A stretch of DNA of 60,792 nucleotides from RGIG1959 sp045637645 (GTDB lineage Bacteria > Bacillota > Clostridia > Oscillospirales > Acutalibacteraceae), in NCBI GenBank assembly GCA_045637645.1, contig JAZTZV010000014.1, positions 1-60,792 of the forward strand. Reading direction: 5' to 3'. The position numbers and the translations under genes were made by a program. Every line of letters begins with the position of its first letter. Position 1 is the stretch's first letter. Shown piece after piece: positions 42,506-50,696 of this stretch. The notes below the pieces were generated by a model. It saw only the letters and a program-made list of their open reading frames with translations. It did no database searches and was not told where the DNA came from.

Positions 42506-43264
42506 ATGGCGATGATTTTCGATTCCCACGCACACTATAACGATAAACGCTTCGACGACGATCGCGACACGGTGCTTGCGGAGATGCTTCAAAACACCGT
42601 GTGCGGCATTGTCAACTGCGGCACCGACCTCCAATCCTCCAAGCGTTCGATCGCACTTGCCGAACAATTTAACGGCATGTACGCCGCAGTCGGCTTCCAT
42701 CCCGAAGATCTCGAACACGTCGATCGCGACTACGAAGCATGCGCCAACCTGCTGTCGCACGACAAAGTCGTTGCGATCGGTGAGATCGGACTGGATTATT
42801 ATTGGGATGCGTTCCCCCGCCCTGTTCAGCAAGAATGGTTCGTTAGGCAAATGCAACTTGCCAAAACGCTCGACTTGCCCGTGATCGTGCACGACCGTGA
42901 CGCTCACGAAGATACACTCACGCTTCTCAAACAAGAGCGTCCCGTCGGTGTGCTTCACGCGTTTTCGGGCAGTGTCGAAATGGCAAAAGAGGTGCTGAAC
43001 CTCGGCATGTACATCGGACTCGGTGGTGTCGTAACGTTTCAAAACGCACGCAAAACCGTCGAGGTCGCACAGACGATCCCGCTTGATCGCCTGTTGTTGG
43101 AAACCGATGCACCGTACATGACGCCTGTTCCTTTCCGCGGCAGACGCAACGATTCAACGATGATTCGTTTTGTCGCCGCCAAGATCGCGGAGCTTCGAAA
43201 CATGGAAACGGACGAAATTTTGGACATCACCACCGCAAACGCCAAGCGTTTGTTCCGCATTTAA
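42506..43264 (+). CDS. tatD: TatD family DNase
   Basis: Metal-dependent 3'-5' exonuclease/deoxyribonuclease of the amidohydrolase superfamily. ATG at 42506 is chosen (GGTGATC of the SD region ends three bases before); GTG 42497 overlaps the metG stop, and ATG 42512 is the alternative. 252 residues with metal sites DSHAHYND, GEIGLDYYWD, VIVHDRDAHED, LHAFSGS, and LLETDAPY near the C-terminus. Confidence 0.94.
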   Translation: MAMIFDSHAHYNDKRFDDDRDTVLAEMLQNTVCGIVNCGTDLQSSKRSIALAEQFNGMYAAVGFHPEDLEHVDRDYEACANLLSHDKVVAIGEIGLDYYWDAFPRPVQQEWFVRQMQLAKTLDLPVIVHDRDAHEDTLTLLKQERPVGVLHAFSGSVEMAKEVLNLGMYIGLGGVVTFQNARKTVEVAQTIPLDRLLLETDAPYMTPVPFRGRRNDSTMIRFVAAKIAELRNMETDEILDITTANAKRLFRI

Positions 43265-43272
43265 AACAAAAA

Positions 43273-43310
43273 AATCCCGCATGAACCAAAGCGTTCATGC
43301 GGGATTCTTT
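43273..43310. terminator. Bidirectional terminator between tatD and the cohesin gene
   Basis: 13-bp stem AATCCCGCATGAA/TTCATGCGGGATT with an 8-nt loop; plus strand continues CTTTTT, minus strand continues TTTTTGTTTT. It ends both convergent units. Confidence 0.9.
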
Positions 43311-44408
43311 TTATGCATTCTTCTTTTTACGAACGATCAATGCCACGAACGTCACAACAAGAACGATCACTGCGACCGCCGCCGCCAACGCGACACCGAT
43401 CAGCACAGGTGCATATTTGCCGAGTTTCGAGAACACGGACTCATCGTTCGCCGTCATCGTGGTCGTGGTTGTCAAATCGGTCGCTTCGCTTTCGACCGTC
43501 GTGGTAGTCACAATCTCCATGACGATGTTGCCTTCGGCATCCGTGCCGGTGGTAACAGGAACCGTTTCAAGCGTGCCCTGTGCGTTCGTCACGATCGCAA
43601 CGGGAACCGTCACCGTGTTGCCGTTCGCGTCCGTCGCGGTGGTGTACGGGATCGTGGCAACCGAACCATTGGTATCCGTCACAACCGTCACAGGCAACGT
43701 CACGGTGGAACCGTTCACGTCCGTTGCCACCACAACAGGAACCGTCGCGGAATTACCATCCGAGTCGGTGGTGGTGATGACAGGAATCGTAACGGAAGTG
43801 TCGCTCTCATCGGTCACGATCATGGTCGGCAATGACGTCTGCGTGGTGCTGTCATTGGTCGATGCTTCTGTCGTTGTGGGAGATGTCACACCGGTCGGTG
43901 TTTCAACCGAACCGTCGTTGTTCCACACACAGCCGACGACCGTGTAGTTCAAGTCGTACACCTCATCGCTGTCGTCCGCCGCACAGCACTCATCAAAGCT
44001 CAAATACAATTGAGACGGCGCATCCGACAACTGTTCAAACTCAAAGTTCAACAGGACGCCGCCTTTGGTCACGCGACCGCCTGTCGCATACACACACTTC
44101 ACGTATTTTTCTTCCGTATGTGCTTTTGCCATGAACATCGTGCCCGATTTCGGAGAGATGCTACCGGCATAAACGCTTTCTTCAATATAAGACAGAACCG
44201 CAGGATCGTAGTGCAAATAGATCGTGGCGTTACAGAAATTCGATTTTTCGGGAAGGGAGATCGACACCGTCACGATGCCGTCGCTTTCCGAAGCCGAAAG
44301 CGTGAACGCCACTTGATCCCCCGTCGCCGCCGACACTTCAAAACCAACCGACAGCAACGCGGTCATAAGCGTCAAGCAAAGCAAGCAAGTTACCCATTTC
44401 TTGAGCAT
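43311..44408 (-). CDS. Membrane-anchored cohesin-domain surface protein
   Basis: ATG at 44408 (AAGAAGG eight bases upstream) gives 365 residues: signal peptide to about residue 27; one cohesin-like beta-sandwich at about 29-165 (VTVSISLPEKSN, YLHYDPAVLSYIEE, GGRVTKGGVLLNFEF, VYDLNYTVVG); a Thr-rich spacer; six consecutive 15-residue repeats of the type T-x-P-V-x3-T-D-x-N-G-x3 at 207-296; a second Thr-rich patch; a membrane helix (about 333-359) and a short RKKKNA tail. It therefore looks like a stalked cohesin anchored by its own C-terminal helix rather than by sortase. The dockerin-bearing neighbour upstream is the obvious partner. Confidence 0.8.
   Translation of the reverse strand: MLKKWVTCLLCLTLMTALLSVGFEVSAATGDQVAFTLSASESDGIVTVSISLPEKSNFCNATIYLHYDPAVLSYIEESVYAGSISPKSGTMFMAKAHTEEKYVKCVYATGGRVTKGGVLLNFEFEQLSDAPSQLYLSFDECCAADDSDEVYDLNYTVVGCVWNNDGSVETPTGVTSPTTTEASTNDSTTQTSLPTMIVTDESDTSVTIPVITTTDSDGNSATVPVVVATDVNGSTVTLPVTVVTDTNGSVATIPYTTATDANGNTVTVPVAIVTNAQGTLETVPVTTGTDAEGNIVMEIVTTTTVESEATDLTTTTTMTANDESVFSKLGKYAPVLIGVALAAAVAVIVLVVTFVALIVRKKKNA
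43521..43790 (-). repeat. Six tandem 45-bp coding repeats (15-residue stalk repeats)
   Basis: Codons 207-296 of the cohesin gene encode six back-to-back 15-residue units beginning T-(I/V/L)-P and carrying T-(D/N)-x-(N/D/Q/E)-G in the middle. The DNA units have diverged, so the repeat is old or selected at protein level. Confidence 0.85.
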
Positions 44409-44455
44409 ATGCAAAACCTTCTTTCATACAAGCAAATCACATCAATTAACAAAGC

Positions 44456-44486
44456 GGCGGTGAACACCAATGAGATGTTCACCGCC
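44456..44486 (-). terminator. Hairpin between the glycosidase and cohesin genes (terminator or attenuator)
   Basis: Perfect 11-bp GC-rich stem GGCGGTGAACA/TGTTCACCGCC with a 9-nt loop, 40 bp after the glycosidase stop. The following minus-strand tract (GCTTTGTTAATT) is only weakly T-rich, and no clear promoter lies between it and the cohesin start, so partial read-through may set the ratio of enzyme to anchor. Confidence 0.6.
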
Positions 44487-44526
44487 GTGATGTTGTCATT
44501 GGACAGATTGACTACCCTTTAAAGGA

Positions 44527-46602
44527 TTAGGCAAGACCAACGCTCTTATTGAGGATATAACGGATATCCTCGGTGTTCACTTGACCGTCACCGTTGGCAT
44601 CCGCCGCCGCAAGCGCACTGCCGGACACGGTAGAGGCGCCGGAGATGTGGCGGAGCAAGGAACGGCCGTCGTTGGAGTTGATCATGTAGTCGCCATCGAC
44701 GTCGCCGGTGCTGTACTTCGAACGGATCGTGAACTCATTCAACGTGACCGAGGAAGCCGAGCCGGCCGACGAGCAAATTTGCACGCTGGTGATTTCGATG
44801 CCCGAGGCATTCAAGTCGGAGATCTTGATCATACCCTTGAAGGATTGACCGTTCGCCGCGATATCGCCGCTGCCGCCGTCAAGGCTGTTGGGAGCAACTT
44901 TCGCGTTGATGTTATATTGGGTGCTACCGCTGTAGAGGATGATGGACGTGTTGGCAGTTGCGCTGATGTTGTAGATCAGCACATCATCGGGAGCCGCCGC
45001 CACTTTACAAGCATAGGTGCCCCACGGCCAGCCTGCCTTCACACTGTTCAAACGGAGACCGCCGTTTGCGAGATTTTCGGCATTCATTGCCGAGATATCC
45101 ATGCTCCAGTCGTTCGCATCGAGAGAGATGTAGGTCTTCGGGAGAACGTTCGGAACAACGCCCATCGCGGTACGAAGCTCCATCACAGCACGGATGTATT
45201 CACCGTTCATCGAGTTAACGTTATTGTAAACAGCATTTGCTTTTTGGATTTCCGTCTCAACGAGAGCTTTTTGCTCGCCGGTGTAGGTGCCGGCCGCAAG
45301 TTCGCTGGAAGCGTTGTAGATCCAATTGTTGAGCTCTTGCTTCTCAGCAGGAGTCGTGGTCGCGGCGTTACGGCCAACGATCATCATAACACTACCGACC
45401 GCACGGTTTTCGGTGACATACTTGTTGACACCGTCGTAGTTCAAGGTCGAGGATCCGCCGCCGTCAAGCGCCACGCCGCGGACGCAGCCGAGCTCGATCA
45501 ACGCGTCGCCGACCTCTTTAATGGTCATGCCCGCGCCGTCGCCGCTGTGGTAGTTACGGCCGCTGGAAACGAAGTAGACATAGGTGCCGTCCGCTTTGAC
45601 ACCGATTGCGGTGCGTTGCGCACGAGTGCTGTTAACGTCGAGTTCACCGACAGAGGTCATCGGGCCTTTGTTCGCCACGTTCACGCCGCCGTCGACGATC
45701 GGATAGGTCGCCGCCATGACGGAGTTCGCCTTCTTCATGATCTCTTTGGCGTCTTCATTAAGCTCTTCCGCGTAGATTTGAACCTTTTGACCGGGGGTCA
45801 GGTTTTTCAGATAGTTCGCGTAAGCCGAGTTGTTGTACGCATAAAGAACGAATTGATTCTCTTCGAATTTGGTGCCGTAGGTGTTGGTGTTCACGGAGAC
45901 AACTTCGCCTTCGAGAACGCTTTCAGGCATCAGTTCGGTGCCGTTGAGTTTGTTGAAGACAACCTCAACGCCTTTGTAACCCGAAACCGTGTCGGTCTTG
46001 GAGCCGCAAGCGGAGTCGAAGTAGCAGTACGGATCGTAGCCCCAATCGCCGTTGTAGCGCTTGTTGATACGCGCGATGACGGAGGAGCCGACTTCCTTGC
46101 CTTCAATGTAGAAGTGGTAGGACAGCTCGGAACGGACGAACTCAAAGTTGCCGTCCTTATCGATGACAAAGCTGTACTCGTTGTTGGTCTCGTGGTCGGA
46201 GAGGATGCGACCGTTGCCGATCAAACGACCGGTCAAGGTGCCGAAGTTGCCCGAACCCATCGAGAAGAACTCACCGTTGATCGCGCCGTAAACGTCGTAG
46301 CCCGCATCTTTCGCCGCAGTCACGTTCGCCGACATAGTCGACGAGGTACCGGCGTTCTTAATATAAGCCATAGGAACCAGGTTGCTGGCTTTGGGGTTAA
46401 ACTCCATCACATACGAATCGGCATTGGAACCTTCGTACTTGGCATAATCCACTGCGCCGTAAGGAGTGGAAATCTGCTCCGTTGCGGCAACGCTCGACAA
46501 TTGTGCTGCGGATACGCTGAAGACCATGCAGGACAACAGCACTGCCACGACTGCCACAACGGCAAGCACTTTGGACGAGTAGGACTTGATCGTCTTTTTC
46601 AT
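44527..46602 (-). CDS. Secreted phosphodiester glycosidase (NAGPA-like) with C-terminal dockerin
   Basis: ATG at 46602 (CAGGAGG upstream) gives 691 residues. Order: signal peptide to about A33; a phosphodiester glycosidase (NAGPA/DUF2233) domain with YGAINGEFF, RTAIGVKADGTYVYF and a VALDGGGSSTLNYDG metal/catalytic block; a short helical linker; a beta-sandwich possibly binding carbohydrate (about 480-630); and a type I dockerin with two calcium loops (GDVDGDYMINSNDG and DANGDGQVNTEDI). NAGPA enzymes split sugar-1-phosphodiesters. Here the target could be a phosphodiester-linked glycan such as a teichoic acid or capsule, but the substrate is not shown by sequence. The dockerin should attach it to a cohesin such as the adjacent one. 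Confidence 0.85.
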   Translation of the reverse strand: MKKTIKSYSSKVLAVVAVVAVLLSCMVFSVSAAQLSSVAATEQISTPYGAVDYAKYEGSNADSYVMEFNPKASNLVPMAYIKNAGTSSTMSANVTAAKDAGYDVYGAINGEFFSMGSGNFGTLTGRLIGNGRILSDHETNNEYSFVIDKDGNFEFVRSELSYHFYIEGKEVGSSVIARINKRYNGDWGYDPYCYFDSACGSKTDTVSGYKGVEVVFNKLNGTELMPESVLEGEVVSVNTNTYGTKFEENQFVLYAYNNSAYANYLKNLTPGQKVQIYAEELNEDAKEIMKKANSVMAATYPIVDGGVNVANKGPMTSVGELDVNSTRAQRTAIGVKADGTYVYFVSSGRNYHSGDGAGMTIKEVGDALIELGCVRGVALDGGGSSTLNYDGVNKYVTENRAVGSVMMIVGRNAATTTPAEKQELNNWIYNASSELAAGTYTGEQKALVETEIQKANAVYNNVNSMNGEYIRAVMELRTAMGVVPNVLPKTYISLDANDWSMDISAMNAENLANGGLRLNSVKAGWPWGTYACKVAAAPDDVLIYNISATANTSIILYSGSTQYNINAKVAPNSLDGGSGDIAANGQSFKGMIKISDLNASGIEITSVQICSSAGSASSVTLNEFTIRSKYSTGDVDGDYMINSNDGRSLLRHISGASTVSGSALAAADANGDGQVNTEDIRYILNKSVGLA

Positions 46603-46680
46603 TGTGTATTCCTCCTGTATTGTAATGCGTATTGTCCGCAAACCATATCACGGCACAATACATCATCATAAGTCAGTATT

Positions 46681-46709
46681 ATCATACCGCACTTCTTTGG
46701 AAAAGTCAA
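46681..46709 (-). promoter_or_regulatory. Promoter of the glycosidase-cohesin unit
   Basis: Minus-strand TTGACT (46704-46709), 17-bp spacer, TATGAT (46681-46686). The leader to the SD is about 60 nt; no fold was recognised. Confidence 0.82.
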
Positions 46710-46813
46710 CAGCCAATTTTCGTTTATTTTAAAATCTTTTGTTCAATATGTCAAAACACTCTTTTGGAATTGTTGCAGGTTTCACAAACACCGCTTGTTC
46801 TTCACAAACAAAA

Positions 46814-46843
46814 AACAAGGTTGCCTTTTCAAGCAACCTTGTT
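46814..46843 (-). terminator. Terminator of recN and its operon
   Basis: 11-bp stem AACAAGGTTGC/GCAACCTTGTT, 8-nt loop; on the minus strand followed by TTTTTGTTTG. The stem overlaps the recN stop codon. Confidence 0.88.
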
Positions 46844-48539
46844 AATAACCCTCGTATTCTTCGTCCGCCAAAGACGGCAGACGTTCAAGCATTTCTTTTG
46901 CCGTTTGCATGGACGAAGCCGTCGCGTCACCGCCGATGATACGCGCAAGTTCGCGACAACGCTCTTCCCCGCTCACGGTACGCACCTGCGTCACGGTGCG
47001 ATCTTGTTGAACGGATTTTTCGATCAGCACTTGATGATGCGCGCAAGCCGCGATTTGTGCAAGGTGGGTCACGCACAGCACTTGCTTGCCGCCGCGCGCA
47101 CCGATCTCGCGCAATTTGTAGCCGACTTTCGCCGCCGCGCGACCGCTGATTCCCGCATCCACCTCATCAAAAATGAGCGTCGGAATGTCGTCGGCGGTGG
47201 ACATTACCGCTTTGAGTGCCAGCATGATGCGCGACAATTCGCCGCCCGACGCGATTTTTGCGATCGGTTTCGGAGGTTCACCCGGATTGGCACTGATCAA
47301 AAATTCCACCTTATCCGCGCCGCTTGCGGTCATCGGTGCGGGATCGATCGCCACATCCAATGTAACGCGCGGCATATCCAAAAAGCGAAGTTGTTCGCAC
47401 ACCGCGTTCGAAAACACGGAGGCAGCGTTCTTGCGCGCCGCGGTCAACGCTTGCGCGGCTTCCACAAGCACCGCCTGATCGGCTTCCAGCTGTTGCGACA
47501 AACGAGCAAGTTCTTCGTCCGCCGATTCATACCGTTGCCATTCTTCTTGTGCCTGCTGCAAATAGGCACACGCCGATTCGGTTGTGCCGCCGTATTTACG
47601 CGTCAAACGACGGATCAATTCCAATCGTTCTTCAATTGTATCCAATTCGGCGGGATCGAAATCGGGGCTGTCGCAAAGACCCGTCACCGTCGCCGCGATG
47701 TCCTGCAATTCGGGTAACAGCGTATGCAGGCGAACGGACAAATCCTCCGCCGCCGACAGATGACGTCCCGTATCGCGCAACAGCGTTCCCGCTTGTTCCA
47801 AAGCCGAAACGGTGCCGTTTTCCTCTTCACTGCCATTTAAAATTCGATCGGTCATTTGCAACAACCGTGAAATTTTTTCGGCATTGTGCAACACGTCACG
47901 GCGAGCAACCAAGCGTTCCTCTTCCTCGACCGTCAACGCCGCATTTTCCAATTCATCAATTTGGAAACGGAGCATATCCATGCGCTGTGCTTTTGCGGTT
48001 TCGTCCACATCCAGTTTGCGGAGTTGGCGATGCGTCGCGCAATATTGTCGATAGCATTGCGCATAACGCGCGTGAACATCCGCCAAACCGCCCAAGCGGT
48101 CGAGATATTCCACGTGGCGTTCCACCGACAGCAACGCTTGGTTTTCGTGTTGTCCGTGAATGTTCACAAGGCGTCGCCCGATCGCACGCATTACCGCCGC
48201 GGTGCAAGGTTGGTTACCGACAAAGCACAGACTTTTGTTTTCCGCCGAAATGCGACGGCGCAACATCAACTCATCCTCTTCACAGGAAAAGCCTTGCTCT
48301 GCAAGATACTCCGTCACCGTCGCAGGCAGTTCGTCAAACACCGCCGTGACCACCGCGTGCGAACAACCGCTTCGCACCAAATCGCGGCTGGCGCGTTCGC
48401 CGAGCACCGCCGCGAGCGCATCGATCAAAATCGATTTTCCGGCACCCGTTTCACCCGTCAGCACCGTTAATCCGTCTTGTAAGGAGACATCCGCACGCTC
48501 GATGACTGCTACGTTTTCAATATACAATTGTTTGAGCAC
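46842..48539 (-). CDS. recN: DNA repair protein RecN
   Basis: SMC-like ATPase that acts early at double-strand breaks. 565 residues starting with GTG (AAAGGAGGGG upstream): Walker A GETGAGKSI near residue 30, coiled-coil arms in the middle, ABC signature in SGGELSRIMLAL, and Walker B LIFDEVDAGISG. It is the last gene of the nusB-to-recN run. In Bacillus and many Clostridia spoIVB and spo0A follow recN; here a terminator and a surface-protein gene follow. Confidence 0.96.
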   Translation of the reverse strand: MLKQLYIENVAVIERADVSLQDGLTVLTGETGAGKSILIDALAAVLGERASRDLVRSGCSHAVVTAVFDELPATVTEYLAEQGFSCEEDELMLRRRISAENKSLCFVGNQPCTAAVMRAIGRRLVNIHGQHENQALLSVERHVEYLDRLGGLADVHARYAQCYRQYCATHRQLRKLDVDETAKAQRMDMLRFQIDELENAALTVEEEERLVARRDVLHNAEKISRLLQMTDRILNGSEEENGTVSALEQAGTLLRDTGRHLSAAEDLSVRLHTLLPELQDIAATVTGLCDSPDFDPAELDTIEERLELIRRLTRKYGGTTESACAYLQQAQEEWQRYESADEELARLSQQLEADQAVLVEAAQALTAARKNAASVFSNAVCEQLRFLDMPRVTLDVAIDPAPMTASGADKVEFLISANPGEPPKPIAKIASGGELSRIMLALKAVMSTADDIPTLIFDEVDAGISGRAAAKVGYKLREIGARGGKQVLCVTHLAQIAACAHHQVLIEKSVQQDRTVTQVRTVSGEERCRELARIIGGDATASSMQTAKEMLERLPSLADEEYEGY

Positions 48540-48578
48540 GGGTATCCCCTCCTTTATTACATATTACCTTATATTATA

Positions 48579-49034
48579 TCAATCCAAGGTGAGATCTTTC
48601 AATGTATGCGACAGGCGCATCGCTTCGGTCTCGGTTCGCGCAACGATCATGATCGTGTCATCACCCGCGAGTGTACCGACAATTGAAGGTAATTCCATGG
48701 AATCCAGTGCCGCACATACAGCACCCGCCGTTCCCGCCAAGCATTTGACGACCACCATGTTACACGCATGATCCACCGAACGCACCGCATCACGGAACAG
48801 CGTGTGAAGTTTCGATGATACTTCTTTGGTTGCCGCTGATTTCACGGGCGCATAATGATAACGTCCGTCCTCGCCGAGCGTTTTGATCAAGCGCAATTCT
48901 TTAATATCACGAGAAACCGTCGCCTGCGTAACAGAAAAACCCGCTTCGCGCAATGCATTTGTCAATTCTTCTTGCGTGTCAATGCGCTCGCGCTGAATGA
49001 TTTCAAGAAGAGTTTCTTGTCGTTTGGCTTTCAT
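48579..49034 (-). CDS. argR: Arginine repressor ArgR/AhrC
   Basis: Hexameric regulator of arginine synthesis and breakdown genes. 151 residues: N-terminal winged helix (QETLLEIIQRERIDTQEELTNAL, SVTQATVSRDIKELRLIK) and C-terminal arginine-binding domain (GTLAGDDTIMIVARTE). It lies between nadK and recN as in Bacillus. Confidence 0.95.
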   Translation of the reverse strand: MKAKRQETLLEIIQRERIDTQEELTNALREAGFSVTQATVSRDIKELRLIKTLGEDGRYHYAPVKSAATKEVSSKLHTLFRDAVRSVDHACNMVVVKCLAGTAGAVCAALDSMELPSIVGTLAGDDTIMIVARTETEAMRLSHTLKDLTLD

Positions 49035-49044
49035 GAAACATACC

Positions 49045-49872
49045 TCATCGTCTGTCTATCAATTTTTGCGTCAAGATATCGTAAAACGCATATTCCTCTT
49101 TCAAGGAGATCAAGCGCGCATCGGTCGGATGACGTCGAATCGTCACTGTATCTTCAGGAGAGAGCAACACTGCTTGTTCGGAGTCCACCGTCAGATAGGC
49201 TTCCGATCCCGCGCGCACCGTCAAAGACGAGCTGTCCGAAAACAGCAACGGACGCGTGTGCATTGCGTGCGGACAAATCGGTGTCAGCAACATACAACTC
49301 AGTGCGGGATCCACCACAGGACCGCCTGCTGACAACGAATACGCCGTCGAGCCCGTCGGGGTCGCTACGATCACGCCGTCCGCACGGTAGGTCGTGACGG
49401 GGTTTCCGTCCGCCGACACTTCCATCGCGATCAAACGCGACAAATTACCGTGAGACACGACCGCTTCATTCAATGCCGAGAACATCATCACGTCGCCGTC
49501 TGCACGCGAGAGCGTGACTTCCAGCATCATACGCGATTCCATTTTATAGCGTCCTTCCAGCAAGCGTCCGAGACGATCGAGCTGATTCATTTCAAGACCC
49601 GCCATAAAACCGACGTTGCCGCCGTTGACGCCGAGAACGGGTACACCGACCGCCGCGGCATTTTTCGCAATGTGGATCATCGAGCCGTCGCCGCCGAGCA
49701 CCACCGCCATGTCACATGACGCAAGCATCGCCTCTTCCCGTTCGCTCAGCGGGCCGTCTTCCCAAGACATCAGATGAAGATCTACGCCCAGATCACGCAG
49801 AGCGTTTTCCAAAATCGGTGCCGCTTGAATCGTACCGCTTGCCGCACGATTGACAGCATATGCTACCTTCAT
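49045..49872 (-). CDS. nadK: NAD kinase
   Basis: Makes NADP from NAD with ATP or polyphosphate. ATG at 49872 (AAAGGAG upstream), 275 residues. Diagnostic GGDGS motif (LGGDGSMIHIA), NGGNVGFMAGL, and the Gly-rich TPTGSTAYSLSAGGP with the conserved SAGGP turn. Confidence 0.95.
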   Translation of the reverse strand: MKVAYAVNRAASGTIQAAPILENALRDLGVDLHLMSWEDGPLSEREEAMLASCDMAVVLGGDGSMIHIAKNAAAVGVPVLGVNGGNVGFMAGLEMNQLDRLGRLLEGRYKMESRMMLEVTLSRADGDVMMFSALNEAVVSHGNLSRLIAMEVSADGNPVTTYRADGVIVATPTGSTAYSLSAGGPVVDPALSCMLLTPICPHAMHTRPLLFSDSSSLTVRAGSEAYLTVDSEQAVLLSPEDTVTIRRHPTDARLISLKEEYAFYDILTQKLIDRR

Positions 49873-49889
49873 GACGTCTTCTCCTTTCA

Positions 49890-50696
49890 TTAGGCTTGAA
49901 ATGTTTCAAAAGCACCGCGCACCACATCACTCGGCGAAGGTTGTCCCATCGCGTCCGATGCCGTCAGCACGGCGATATATTCAATGTTGCCTTCGCCGCC
50001 GACGATCGGCGACCACGACAAAAAGGACATGGCATAACCCTTTTCGCTCCAAAAGCGTTGCAACGTTTGCAACACGCGTACATGATCCTTCGGATTTTTG
50101 ACAACACCGCGTTTGGAAAGTGCGGCACGCCCCGCCTCAAACTGCGGTTTGATCAAGCAAACTGCGACACCGCTCGGTTTGAGCAACCGTGTCAGGCTGT
50201 CCCAAATCGATGTGAGCGAAATGAACGATACGTCGACTGTGCATACATCCACCGAGCCACTCACGATATATTGATCAATCGTGTCGTGATTGCGAATATC
50301 GGTTCCTTCGAGCGAAATCACACGCGCATCCTCGCGCAAGCTTTGCGCGAGTTGATCGTGTCCGACATCCACCGCATACACGCGCGACGCGCCGTGTTGA
50401 AGCAGGCAATCGGTGAAACCGCCGGTCGACGCGCCGATGTCGACGCAACACAGACCGTCCACCGACAAATCAGTTTGTTCCAAGACTTTGAGCAATTTTT
50501 CACCGCCGCGACCGACAAAGCGTTCTTGCACACCGCACACGATCTCATCGCTCGGCTCAATTTTCATCGACGCTTTTTTCGCCACCGCGCCGTTGACCGT
50601 CACATGTCCGTCGGCGATCAAGGCTTTGGCTTTGTCGCGACCGCGCGCGATTCCGCGCGCCACCAACGCGGCATCCAGCCGCAACGCCTCACTCAT
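49890..50696 (-). CDS. tlyA: TlyA-family rRNA methyltransferase
   Basis: 268 residues: N-terminal S4 RNA-binding domain (LDAALVARGIARGRDKAKALI) and a FtsJ-like SAM methyltransferase (DIGASTGGFTDCLL). In other bacteria TlyA 2'-O-methylates 16S and 23S rRNA and affects capreomycin sensitivity; a haemolysin role is historical. ATG lies inside the end of dxs (overlap 8 bp). Confidence 0.92.
   Translation of the reverse strand: MSEALRLDAALVARGIARGRDKAKALIADGHVTVNGAVAKKASMKIEPSDEIVCGVQERFVGRGGEKLLKVLEQTDLSVDGLCCVDIGASTGGFTDCLLQHGASRVYAVDVGHDQLAQSLREDARVISLEGTDIRNHDTIDQYIVSGSVDVCTVDVSFISLTSIWDSLTRLLKPSGVAVCLIKPQFEAGRAALSKRGVVKNPKDHVRVLQTLQRFWSEKGYAMSFLSWSPIVGGEGNIEYIAVLTASDAMGQPSPSDVVRGAFETFQA

Noticed and set aside
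44581..46671. Plus-strand open frame of 696 codons opposite the phosphodiester glycosidase
   Set aside because: Antisense to a clear secreted enzyme with signal peptide and dockerin; the translated composition is not protein-like.
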